A stretch of 7,238 nt of DNA from assembly GCA_021734725.1 (NCBI GenBank), contig JAIPIM010000210.1, forward strand, positions 1 to 7,238. The letters run 5' to 3'. Below, in pieces: positions 1 to 6,960 of this stretch (the stretch's first letter is position 1; each line of letters begins with the position of its first letter). Made by a program: the position numbers and the translations under genes. The notes below the pieces were generated by a model. The model did not search any database and was not told the origin of the DNA. It saw only the letters and a program-made list of their open reading frames with translations. This DNA is from Minisyncoccota bacterium. GTDB lineage: Bacteria; Verrucomicrobiota; Lentisphaeria; Oligosphaerales; MVZH01.

Positions 1-912
1 CTGTTGAAGATTAATGATGGTGTTGTCCCGGCCTCCGTACTGCGTGCAGTCTTCCGGGAAATCTGGTCCGGGGCGGTTGCGCTTCAGGAGCCCGTCAAGG
101 TCGCTTTTCTGGGACCCCTGGCCACATTTACGCATCAGGCGGCACTGGCCACTTTCGGAAGTGCCGTGACGTACGTGGATCAGCCCACGATAGCGGATGT
201 CTTCGATGCTGTCAGTCGTCGCGAGGCCACGTACGGTGTGGTGCCGGTGGAGAACTCTACGGAGGGATCCGTCACGCATACGCTGGACATGTTTGCGGAC
301 ACGGATCTCAATATTTACGCGGAACTTAACCTGCCAATTCATCACAGCCTGCTGTCCAATTGCAAGCCTGCGGACATTACAACTGTTTACAGCCACCCCC
401 AGGTGTTTGGGCAGTGCCGCCGCTGGCTTCATCGCAATCTCCCGCGTGCTAAGCTGGTTGAGGTTGCAAGTACGACTGAAGCCGCGGGGCGTTGTTCCCG
501 TGAGGCGAATACGGGTGCCTTGGCCAGTGCGTTGGCTGCGCAGCAGTACAACGTGCCGATTCAGGAATCGAATATCGAGGATGCATCAGAAAACACCACA
601 CGATTTTTTGTGCTGAGTAAGAAAAAGCCTGAAGCAAGTGGCGACGACAAGACATCCCTGCTGCTGGCCATTCGACACCGTGTCGGTGCGCTTTACGAGA
701 GTCTCCTGCCGTTTGGGAAGCACGGAGTGAATCTGACCTTTATCGAGAGCAGGCCCTCCAAGCGACGCAGCTGGGAGTATTTTTTCTTCATTGATTTTGT
801 TGGGCACGTGTCTGATCCGCACGTACAGCAAGTGCTTAATGACTTGGCGGAGACGTGCCAGTTCGTGAAAATACTGGGGAGCTATCCGCGCGCCCCTGAA
901 TCGGAAGGGTAA
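1..912 (+). CDS. pheA: Bifunctional chorismate mutase/prephenate dehydratase (P-protein), 5' end outside window
   Basis: This enzyme converts chorismate via prephenate to phenylpyruvate, the committed branch to phenylalanine, in the cytoplasm. The frame is open from the first base, so the TTG at 4 is not the true start. Numbering from that TTG, residues 1-30 resemble the end of an AroQ-type chorismate mutase helix (VFREIWSGAVALQEP), which normally leads straight into the dehydratase. The prephenate dehydratase domain runs from about 31 to 205, with the LGP start at 36-38, PVENSTEG at 81-88, and the catalytic TTRF segment at 198-201. A regulatory ACT domain follows, with GAL at 228-230 and ESRP at 248-251, the phenylalanine-binding motifs of the family, so feedback inhibition by phenylalanine is expected. 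It ends in TAA five bases before the next gene, suggesting one transcript. The family call is secure; how much of the mutase domain exists upstream cannot be seen. Confidence 0.95.
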   Translation: MLKINDGVVPASVLRAVFREIWSGAVALQEPVKVAFLGPLATFTHQAALATFGSAVTYVDQPTIADVFDAVSRREATYGVVPVENSTEGSVTHTLDMFADTDLNIYAELNLPIHHSLLSNCKPADITTVYSHPQVFGQCRRWLHRNLPRAKLVEVASTTEAAGRCSREANTGALASALAAQQYNVPIQESNIEDASENTTRFFVLSKKKPEASGDDKTSLLLAIRHRVGALYESLLPFGKHGVNLTFIESRPSKRRSWEYFFFIDFVGHVSDPHVQQVLNDLAETCQFVKILGSYPRAPESEG

Positions 913-917
913 ACGCT

Positions 918-2030
918 GTGAGTGTCTTGGAAAAATGGCAGAATCCGGATGTCGCCGCCATCACGCCGTACGAACCTGGCCGCCCCATTGAAGAGGTTGC
1001 TCGTGAATTGGGGATAGACCCGGCCTCGATCAGTAAACTGGCCTCCAACGAAAATCCCCTGGGAACGTCGCCGAAGGCGCTGGACGCATTGCGCAAGAAA
1101 CTCCCTGAGACGTTTCGTTATCCCGACGGTGGCGCCTACTATTTGCGGGAGAAGTTGGCGGCCCATTTTGGCGTTGTCCGACAGCAGGTTGTCCTCGGGG
1201 CAGGGTCAAACGAGATCCTCGAATTTATCGGTCACTGTTTCATGAGTAGCGGGCGCTCGGTCGTGGTGTCGGCCCATGCCTTTGTGATCTACAAACTTAT
1301 TGCACGCATGTTTGATACACGTGTGATTGAAGTGCCTGCAACTGCTGGACTCGGCCATGACCTGAACGCCATGGCGGAAGCAATCGAGGACGATACCTGC
1401 GCGATTTTCGTTTGTAATCCCAATAATCCTACGGGTACGCTCGTCGAACAGGACGCGGTCGACGCTTTTCTGAAGAAAGTGCCGGATGATGTTCTGGTGG
1501 TGTTTGACGAGGCCTATGCGGAAATAGCGTTGGGCTCAATGCCGGACACGCTCAGTATTGTGAAATCCCGCGGCAACTGTCTGATGCTTCGCACGTTCAG
1601 TAAGGCATACGGTTTGGCGGGGCTTCGGATCGGTTTCGGCATGGGGCCCCAGCCTCTCATCGAAACCCTGCAGAAGGCGCGACAGCCGTTCAACGTTAAT
1701 CGATTGGCGCAGGAGGCGGCCTTAGCCGCACTGGACGACGATGAATTCATTGAACGGAGCAGGGAGCTTTTCGCGGAGAGCAAAAAATACCTGGAGACCT
1801 CCTGTGAAAGGCTGGGGCTGGACTACGTTCCCACAGTGGCCAATTTTCTGCTGATCAAAGTGGGGGACGCGCCCCCTGTTACGCAGCACCTGTTGGGAAA
1901 AGGTATTATTGTACGCCCCATGGCTGGCTACGGCTTGCCGGAATATATCCGGGTCAGCTTTGGCGTCATGGAGGAGAACCGCAGGTTTATCGGCGCCCTC
2001 AAAGAGATCATGGCGCCCGACGAAGAGTAA
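918..2030 (+). CDS. hisC: HisC-family PLP aminotransferase (histidinol-phosphate and/or aromatic amino acid aminotransferase)
   Basis: This is a class I/II fold-type I aminotransferase of 370 residues, normal for HisC. Visible motifs are SNENP at 43-47 (substrate and cofactor side), GAGSNE at 94-99, CNPNNPTG at 166-173, FDEAY at 196-200, the PLP-binding lysine K229 in SKAYGLAGLR, and the substrate carboxylate arginine R345 in IRVSFG. I chose the GTG start at 918 because a strong purine-rich site (GGAAGGG, 903-909) lies 8 bases upstream, overlapping the end of pheA, and because the N-terminus matches the usual HisC opening. The family is known to include true HisC enzymes and HisC2-type aromatic transaminases that use phenylpyruvate and 4-hydroxyphenylpyruvate. 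Sitting between pheA and tyrS, with no other his gene in view, an aromatic role is a reasonable inference. The sequence alone does not separate the two activities. Confidence 0.93.
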   Translation: MSVLEKWQNPDVAAITPYEPGRPIEEVARELGIDPASISKLASNENPLGTSPKALDALRKKLPETFRYPDGGAYYLREKLAAHFGVVRQQVVLGAGSNEILEFIGHCFMSSGRSVVVSAHAFVIYKLIARMFDTRVIEVPATAGLGHDLNAMAEAIEDDTCAIFVCNPNNPTGTLVEQDAVDAFLKKVPDDVLVVFDEAYAEIALGSMPDTLSIVKSRGNCLMLRTFSKAYGLAGLRIGFGMGPQPLIETLQKARQPFNVNRLAQEAALAALDDDEFIERSRELFAESKKYLETSCERLGLDYVPTVANFLLIKVGDAPPVTQHLLGKGIIVRPMAGYGLPEYIRVSFGVMEENRRFIGALKEIMAPDEE

Positions 2031-2087
2031 TAATACCACGCCACGTGCGGCGTTGACGACACAACCCGACAGACGACATGACAGCCT

Positions 2088-3371
2088 ATGAGAAATGCTT
2101 TTGAAATCCTGGCCGAGCGCGGTTTCCTGTATCAGTCCACGGATGCCGCCGTCCTCAAAGACCATTTGTATGAGCAGCCAGTAACCTTTTATGTCGGGTT
2201 TGATCCGACCGCCGACAGTCTTCACATCGGGCATCTCCTGCCTGTCATGGCTATGCGCTGGTTGCAGCAGTGCGGCCATCGTCCAATCGCGCTGGTCGGC
2301 GGCGGCACCGCGATGGTAGGGGACCCTTCGGGAAAGACCGAGGCCCGTCCCGTGTTGAGTCGGGAAGAGATCGATCGGAATGCCGCGGCCATTAAGGCGC
2401 AGCTTACGCGATTTTTGGATTTCTCCGATGATCGGGCTCTGCTGGTGAACAACGCCGACTGGTTGGCCCCGCTGAATTACATTGAGTTTCTGCGGGATAT
2501 CGGACGCCATTTCAGTGTTAATCGCATGTTGGCCGCCGAATCCGTAAAGCAGCGTCTGGAGACAGGATTGTCCTTCCTTGAATTCAATTATATGCTATTG
2601 CAGGCGTACGACTTCCATGTGTTGTGCCGCGATGAAAATTGCACGCTTCAACTGGGTGGGCAGGATCAGTGGGGAAACATTGTCGCCGGCATCGATCTTA
2701 CACGGCGCCTGGAACAGAAAGACGTTTACGGGATCACCTTCCCGCTGCTCCTGAAGAGTGACGGCGAGAAGTTCGGAAAGACGGCGTCGGGGGCTGTATG
2801 GCTCGACAAAACTCGCACGAGCCCCTATGACTACTACCAGTTCTGGCGTAATGCGGAAGACGCCGATGTCCAGCGTCTTTTAGGGTTCTTCACATTGCTG
2901 CCCATGGAGGAGGTGAACCGGCTGGCCGGCTTGGAACCGCCGACACTGAACCGGGCCAAGGAGGTCTTGGCGTATGAAGCCACGGCATTGGCTCATGGTG
3001 AAGCGGAAGCGGCCAAAGCCTATCTGGCCGCTGGTACCCAATTTGGGTTCGCGGATCCCGACGGCGCCATTGACACCAGCAGTAACGTCCGCAGTGTTAA
3101 GCCGAAGAACCAAGTAGCGGACCTGCCCACCCATGAAGTGGCGCATAACGACTTGCAGACCGGGATCTGGATCGTCCAACTGCTCAAGGAAAGTGGTCTT
3201 TGCAGTTCCAATGGCGAGGCCCGTCGACTGATCCGAGGGGGCGGGTGCTACGTGAACGAGGAGCGCGTCAACGACGAGAAACGGGCGGTTACCGTCGATG
3301 ACCTCGAGGACGGTGGGATAATGCTGCGGGCAGGCAAAAAAAATATCCGGCGCATTGTTGTGGCGCGTTGA
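2088..3371 (+). CDS. tyrS: Tyrosyl-tRNA synthetase
   Basis: This enzyme attaches tyrosine to tRNA-Tyr using ATP. The 427-residue length fits the full bacterial TyrS. The class I signature HIGH is at 46-49, preceded by Y35-V-G-F-D-P, the start of the Rossmann domain. The tyrosine pocket segment includes Y168, Q172 and D175, then GGQDQWGN at 190-197. The second signature is KFGKT at 228-232, the form found in the Escherichia coli-type enzyme in place of KMSKS. A C-terminal S4 RNA-binding domain occupies roughly 360-427. The ATG at 2088 is chosen from the family N-terminus. It lacks a recognisable Shine-Dalgarno sequence, and the 57-base gap after hisC holds only a weak 5-bp hairpin (2038-2053) without a T-tract, so read-through from hisC is likely. 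The gene appears intact. Confidence 0.97.
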   Translation: MRNAFEILAERGFLYQSTDAAVLKDHLYEQPVTFYVGFDPTADSLHIGHLLPVMAMRWLQQCGHRPIALVGGGTAMVGDPSGKTEARPVLSREEIDRNAAAIKAQLTRFLDFSDDRALLVNNADWLAPLNYIEFLRDIGRHFSVNRMLAAESVKQRLETGLSFLEFNYMLLQAYDFHVLCRDENCTLQLGGQDQWGNIVAGIDLTRRLEQKDVYGITFPLLLKSDGEKFGKTASGAVWLDKTRTSPYDYYQFWRNAEDADVQRLLGFFTLLPMEEVNRLAGLEPPTLNRAKEVLAYEATALAHGEAEAAKAYLAAGTQFGFADPDGAIDTSSNVRSVKPKNQVADLPTHEVAHNDLQTGIWIVQLLKESGLCSSNGEARRLIRGGGCYVNEERVNDEKRAVTVDDLEDGGIMLRAGKKNIRRIVVAR

Positions 3372-3385
3372 ATTCAGGAACATGA

Positions 3386-3392
3386 AGAGGAA
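3386..3392 (+). promoter_or_regulatory. Ribosome binding site deciding the URO-D-like start
   Basis: AGAGGAA sits 7 bases before ATG 3400. The alternative in-frame ATG at 3382 has AGGA only two bases ahead, too close to work well. Confidence 0.6.
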
Positions 3393-3399
3393 TGGTCGA

Positions 3400-4647
3400 A
3401 TGACTTCCAAAGAACGTGTTTTAACCGCCGTCGCCCATGAAACGCCTGATCGAATCCCCATTGATTTCGGCGGGCATCGTTCATCCGGGATTGCTGCAAT
3501 TGCCTACGCCAAACTGAAACAGGCACTGGGTATTACATCCGGAGATATCTATGTCTATGACATGATACAGCAGCTGGCGATTGTCGAACCTGACGTTTTG
3601 GATGCGGTCGGCGCGGACACCATTGAACTGGGGCGTGGGTTCTGTCTCGAAGAGAGGGACTGGAAGCCCTGGAGACTTCCGGACGGTACGCCGTGCAAAG
3701 TGCCGGCATTTATCAATCTCGAAGAACGCGGTGGCGATACGTACCTTTTATCCGACGACGGCATCGATCTGGGGGTGCAGAAAGCGGGATGCCTGTATTT
3801 CGAGCAAGTGTACTGGCCGTGGCTCGACCGGGACATCGCCTCCCAGGATTTCAGTGACTTGGAGGATGCGCTGGCGCACAACATGTGGACCGCGATCCCT
3901 GCGCCCGGCGGTCATATCCCGTTGGACGACGAAGGTCTCAAGCAGCTTGCGGACGGTGCCAGAAAGTTGCGCGCCACCACCGACCGCGCCATCATCGGGT
4001 TGTTTGGTGGTAACCTTTTCGAAGTACCGACGTTTCTCTACAGGATCGATACTTATCTGATGCATATGGGCTTGGAGTCCGATGCGTGCGCCCGTTTGTC
4101 CAGCGTGTTGTGCGATTAGTATATGGCCAACCTGGAGAAGTGGCAGACGGCGGTTGGACCGTACATAGACAGTGTTCTTTTCGGCGACGACCTCGGCGGG
4201 CAGACCGGGCCCCTGATGTCCCCGGATATGTACCGGAAATTGTACAAACCTTACCACCGTGAGATGTGGACGCGTGTGAAAGAACTAGCTCCGCATGTCA
4301 AGATTCAACTGCATTCCTGCGGTGGCATAGAACCACTGCTTTCGGACCTTGCGGACGCCGGGCTGGACATCGTGAACCCGGTGCAAATTACCTGCCGCGG
4401 AATGGACGCTCAAGCCTTGAAGCAAAAGCACGGAACCAGGCTCACTCTCTGGGGCGGCGGCTGCGATACGCGTGAGGTGCTCCCCCACGGGACACCGGAA
4501 CAAGTGCGCAATCATGTCCGGGAACAGGCCCAAATCCTGGGTGCGGGAGGGGGATTTGTCTTTCAGCAGGTACACAACATCCTGGCCGACGTGCCACCCG
4601 CGAATATCGTTGCCATGTTCGACGAACTGCGCACGTGCCGCACGTAA
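3400..4647 (+). pseudogene. URO-D-like corrinoid methyltransferase-family protein, interrupted by an in-frame TAG
   Basis: The product resembles the uroporphyrinogen decarboxylase superfamily branch related to cobamide-dependent methyltransferases, not the heme enzyme HemE; its substrate is unknown. The ATG at 3400 is preferred because AGAGGAA (3386-3392) lies 7 bases upstream and the protein then opens MTSKERVLTAV, a typical family start. Open frame also exists back to 3355, overlapping tyrS. Reading through the TAG at codon 240 gives 415 residues, a normal family length. The N-terminal part has ETPDRIPIDFGG at 9-20. After the stop come ILFGDDLG-like VLFGDDLG, the LHSCG motif with candidate metal ligands H305 and C307, WGGGCDT (C355) and VHNILADVPP (H392). 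The third zinc ligand is not assigned. The two halves are in one frame (3400-4119 and 4123-4647), and the downstream half begins with ATG 4123 without a ribosome binding site. The gap of 28 bases after tyrS suggests co-transcription. Whether it is dead, split or recoded cannot be decided here. Confidence 0.85.
4117..4119 (+). other. In-frame amber codon inside the URO-D-like gene
   Basis: TAG falls at codon 240, between LSSVLCD and YMANLEKW. The YMANLEKW segment directly after the stop is a well-conserved helix in relatives, so translation of the far side is normal sequence for the family. From memory of the family, the interrupted position is a variable, usually hydrophobic residue and not a catalytic one. 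A single base change from TTG, TCG, TGG, AAG, CAG, GAG, TAT or TAC would create it. The other complete genes here end in TAA or TGA. Confidence 0.95.
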
Positions 4648-4742
4648 AAACCCCCGCCCATTGAGCACGGCACTGTTTTACCCCTCCATCTTCGTTCACC
4701 CATGTGGGACACGGTCATCGCAGTGTGGAAGTGAGTGTGTGG

Positions 4743-4785
4743 GTATGTGGGTGTGGGCGTGTTGGCACCCCGCATACACCCATAC
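4743..4785. repeat. Imperfect stem-loop in GT-rich intergenic tract
   Basis: This lies in the convergent gap between the URO-D-like gene and the fucosidase. GTATG (4743-4747) pairs with CATAC (4781-4785), then after a 2-base bulge GGTGT (4750-4754) pairs with ACACC (4776-4780), with weaker pairing inside. The surrounding 4721-4765 is a G/T-rich low-complexity run on the plus strand. No T-tract follows on either strand, so it is not a classical intrinsic terminator, though it may still mark transcript ends. Confidence 0.4.
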
Positions 4786-4828
4786 GGTTGCGGCACGGAG
4801 GCCCCTCCCACATTGTAGCACCGAAGTA

Positions 4829-4851
4829 GGCGACAGCTATCAACTGTCGCC
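4829..4851. repeat. Perfect 8-bp inverted repeat (stem-loop)
   Basis: GGCGACAG (4829-4836) and CTGTCGCC (4844-4851) form an uninterrupted 8-bp stem with a 7-base loop. It lies 33 bases beyond the fucosidase stop codon on that gene's strand and about 180 bases beyond the URO-D-like stop. There is no T-tract, so a Rho-independent terminator in the strict sense is not supported. A transcript-end stabiliser or a dispersed palindromic repeat are both possible. Confidence 0.55.
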
Positions 4852-4884
4852 CACACACGGGCACGGACATCGAAAACAGACCGT

Positions 4885-6150
4885 TCACCGTACAGTCAAT
4901 GCCGGTGTGGATGCACGCGGTTGATGTTCCGGTGGTTCGTCGAACTCCAGTGCGATCACGGTAACGCCGGCCAGAGAGTCCGGGCTGGTTTCGGGAAGAT
5001 CCCGCAGAAGAATACGATACCCCTCCTGTTTGAACGAGATCGATTCGCCCGAGACGAGGAAGCGCGCCGATTTCAACGGGGTTTTGAATCCGCCCAAGCC
5101 GAATTCCTTTCCCGGCCAGCAGCGGCACCAGAAATACACAGTCTTGCCTTTTTGTGAGCAGTCGCCGCAGGCGCATGTCCCCAGGGGTGCACGATCGACC
5201 GTGCCATAGACTGCCTCGCTGTTTTGTTCCAGCCATTTGCCCACGGTTTCCAAAGGCTTGACTGCTTCTTCCGGCACGGCACCGTCAGGCGTGGGTCCGA
5301 TGTTGAGCAGGAGATTTCCCTGGCCGCCGCTCGCGGTATTCAGCATCTTCAGAATATCGCGTGTAGTCCAGCTGTCCCGCGCCGCTGACGGCATATACCC
5401 CCAAGACGTGTCGTTGAACGTCATGCAGGCCTCCCATCCACGACCGGTTTCCGCGGGGCGAACGTGACCTTCCGGAGTGGAGAAATCTTCGGGGAGCACG
5501 GCGCGGTTGTTCATCAGGATGTGCGGCTGGAGATCGCGCACCATCTGATTCATGGCATCGGACTCCCATCCTTCGGGATTGACCAGCGGCTGTGGAACGT
5601 CATACCACAGGATATCGATCTTGCCATAATTCGTCATCAACTCTCGCACGCACCCATGGGTGAAGTCAATGAATCTCCTGCGCGCGGCCGTGTCGTAGAG
5701 GCATCGTCCGCCATCCGGATGATGCCAGTCCATAAGGGAATAATAGAACCCTACTTTGAGGTCGAATTCGCGGCAGGCCTCAACGTATTCCGCGACCAGA
5801 TCCCGCCCCGGTCCGCGTTTCACTGCATTGTAGTCGGTTTGCCTGGTATCCCATAGGCAATAGCCTTCGTGGTGTTTAGTTGTCAGAACCATGTACTTCA
5901 TGCCCGCGGCTTTGGCGAGGCGTGCCCACTCCCGCGGTGCGCCCGGTTGCGGTTGGAAGTCATCCGCGAGTTGCTCGTACTCATCGGGGGGGATACATTC
6001 AATGGCCTGAACCCATTCGTTACGCCCGATTAAAGCGTATATTCCCCAGTGAACGAACATCCCGAACCGCGCGTCGTTCCACCACTTCATCCGTTCCGTG
6101 CGAGAGTGCGAAATCTCTTCGAGGTAGACGTTTCTCGGCTTCAGTTCCAT
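4885..6150 (-). CDS. GH29 alpha-L-fucosidase
   Basis: This is a retaining glycoside hydrolase that removes terminal alpha-L-fucose from glycans such as fucoidan, mucin or plant oligosaccharides; the linkage preference cannot be read. The 421 residues cover the GH29 (beta/alpha)8 barrel with a short C-terminal beta domain. Landmarks are FGMFVHWG (29-36), TKHHEGY (91-97), DWHHPD (141-146) and the nucleophile candidate D184 in DILWYD. WEACMTFNDTSWGY (239-252) contains E240, a plausible acid/base residue, and LLNIGPTPDG at 281-290 closes the barrel. The ATG at 6150 has a good AGGA site 8 bases upstream. The N-terminus is hydrophilic and lacks a signal peptide, so a cytoplasmic enzyme acting on imported oligosaccharides is inferred. 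A cysteine cluster (C326, C328, C331, C342, C344) sits at the start of the beta domain. It is transcribed toward the methyltransferase-family gene, with its own promoter presumably in 6170-6400. No sulfatase, transporter or regulator accompanies it in the window. Confidence 0.95.
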   Translation of the reverse strand: MELKPRNVYLEEISHSRTERMKWWNDARFGMFVHWGIYALIGRNEWVQAIECIPPDEYEQLADDFQPQPGAPREWARLAKAAGMKYMVLTTKHHEGYCLWDTRQTDYNAVKRGPGRDLVAEYVEACREFDLKVGFYYSLMDWHHPDGGRCLYDTAARRRFIDFTHGCVRELMTNYGKIDILWYDVPQPLVNPEGWESDAMNQMVRDLQPHILMNNRAVLPEDFSTPEGHVRPAETGRGWEACMTFNDTSWGYMPSAARDSWTTRDILKMLNTASGGQGNLLLNIGPTPDGAVPEEAVKPLETVGKWLEQNSEAVYGTVDRAPLGTCACGDCSQKGKTVYFWCRCWPGKEFGLGGFKTPLKSARFLVSGESISFKQEGYRILLRDLPETSPDSLAGVTVIALEFDEPPEHQPRASTPALTVR

Positions 6151-6158
6151 GCTGCGGA

Positions 6159-6167
6159 TCCTTTCCT
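6159..6167 (-). promoter_or_regulatory. Ribosome binding site of the fucosidase gene
   Basis: On the minus strand this reads AGGAAAGGA, with the proximal AGGA 8 bases before the ATG. It supports 6150 as the start. Confidence 0.7.
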
Positions 6168-6189
6168 AAAGTTAGCGTTTTACGAGGCT

Positions 6190-6207
6190 AGCGAAATGTC
6201 GCTTTTT
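6190..6207 (+). terminator. Weak hairpin plus T-tract, possible plus-strand terminator
   Basis: AGCGA (6190-6194) and TCGCT (6199-6203) form a 5-bp stem with an AATG loop, running into five T residues (6203-6207). The shape suits an intrinsic terminator, but no plus-strand gene lies just upstream. It may block antisense transcription into the fucosidase leader or be chance. Confidence 0.25.
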
Positions 6208-6216
6208 GTAATTCTC

Positions 6217-6268
6217 GGTCCTGGTTCTCTGTCCCCGGTCTGCGGTTTTGAACTCAGAACCAGGAACC
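6217..6268. repeat. Inverted repeat in the fucosidase upstream region
   Basis: The left arm at 6217-6228 (GGTCCTGGTTCT) pairs with the right arm at 6256-6268 (AGAACCAGGAACC). The inner 10 bp are perfect and a single-base bulge extends pairing to 12 bp, around a 27-base spacer. It lies 67-118 bases upstream of the fucosidase start, so an operator, a leader RNA structure or a dispersed repeat are all possible. Confidence 0.5.
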
Positions 6269-6534
6269 ACGAATGACTCGCGCGACAAGGGGTTCACCTT
6301 TTTAGAGTGGACTCGAAGCTGACCTTTAACATACCACACTTATTTGCGAACCACTATCACTCACTGCGTATTCGGATACCTGGAGTTGGTCGGTTATACG
6401 TCGGCTGGCAATCCCCGCCAAAAAGAGCGAAAGCCTATGAGAAATAGGTACGAGACGGTGGCGATACTTTTACCCATGGGGTCTAGATCGGCTGCACCGC
6501 GGGGCCCCTCGTCGCCCGGGACCTGTTCAAGAAG

Positions 6535-6699
6535 TTACAGCAGCCCGGGATTGAGTTGCCATACCCAGTAGTTTAACGCGCCGGCAAAGGTCATCCACAG
6601 CGGGTACGGGACACGCCAGGCCCCTGCCGCTGGTCGAACCCTCCAGAAGCTGATTGTGTTGGCAACGATTAGCAGCCACGCAGGAAAACCGACTCCGTG
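6535..6699 (-). pseudogene. tspO: C-terminal remnant of TspO/MBR tryptophan-rich sensory protein
   Basis: TspO is a five-helix membrane protein that binds porphyrins and cholesterol-like ligands, usually about 150-160 residues. Only the last 50 or so residues remain here, equal to transmembrane helices 4 and 5. Visible family features are AWLLIVANTISFWRV, then AG, VPY-x-LW, FAGALN and a final W-x-LN close to the stop. The usual PYLLW or PYLIW appears as PYPLW, a proline inside a helix that is unexpected in a working protein. Helices 1-3 are absent from the window. The frame continues without a stop into the URO-D-like fragment upstream on the same strand. The join falls at about 6684-6700. 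I recognise the family from pattern only, so confidence is moderate to good. Confidence 0.7.
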
Positions 6700-6960
6700 C
6701 ATGTCAAAGATCAAATTCTCATAGCCGCGGATATCCTGCAGACGAAGAAATATATGGCCGTGCGGCAACCCGCCGTGCACGAGCGCACCGTTCTCTTTTT
6801 GTTCTGCCACGCGAGCGCCGATACGCCCCCACTCGACAGGGAACGTCCCGTCGCTTTCGGCGGGATCGGGTGCCCTGTAAGCGTGGAACTCGCTCCAATC
6901 TTCCAGGGGGTGGTGGTGAACCGATCCAGTAATTCCGTCATCGCTTGTTTCCCAAGTACA
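6700..6960 (-). pseudogene. Internal fragment of a second URO-D-like methyltransferase-family gene
   Basis: About 87 residues match the middle of the superfamily: GCTWETSDDGITG, then HPLEDW, YRAPDP, GGLPHG, LRLQDIRGYENL and IFDM. In complete relatives this block lies near residues 90-200, so both the N-terminal part (including the MTSRERV-type opening) and the catalytic C-terminal half are missing. It is open from ATG 6984, but upstream of it the frame meets TAA, and no convincing ribosome binding site is present. It differs clearly in sequence from the corresponding part of the gene at 3400-4647, so it is a separate subfamily member and not a recent duplicate. It is probably non-functional. 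Confidence 0.72.

Larger units (their letters stand above)
6151..6534. other. Non-coding stretch upstream of the fucosidase and downstream of the tspO remnant
   Basis: About 384 bases hold no credible gene. Short open frames on the plus strand (for example 6344-6571) have no recognisable protein character and run into the antisense of the tspO remnant. The region should carry the fucosidase promoter. On the minus strand a TATGTT hexamer at about 6330-6335 could be a -10 element, but no convincing -35 box stands 16-18 bases ahead of it, so I do not call a promoter. A small hairpin and an inverted repeat in this stretch are listed separately. Confidence 0.5.

Noticed and set aside
2038..2053. 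Hairpin between hisC and tyrS as a terminator
   Set aside because: Only a 5-bp stem with a 6-base loop and no T-tract.
2083..2096. A 14-base exact match between the tyrS start region and 6432-6445 (AGCCTATGAGAAAT)
   Set aside because: Flanks diverge immediately on both sides and a match of this length has a fair chance of arising in a window this size.
3355..3399. TTG 3355 as the start of the URO-D-like gene
   Set aside because: It would overlap tyrS and add residues not typical of the family; ATG 3400 has a proper ribosome binding site.
6344..6571. 75-residue plus-strand open frame
   Set aside because: No protein-like motifs, no ribosome binding site, and it runs into the antisense of the tspO remnant.
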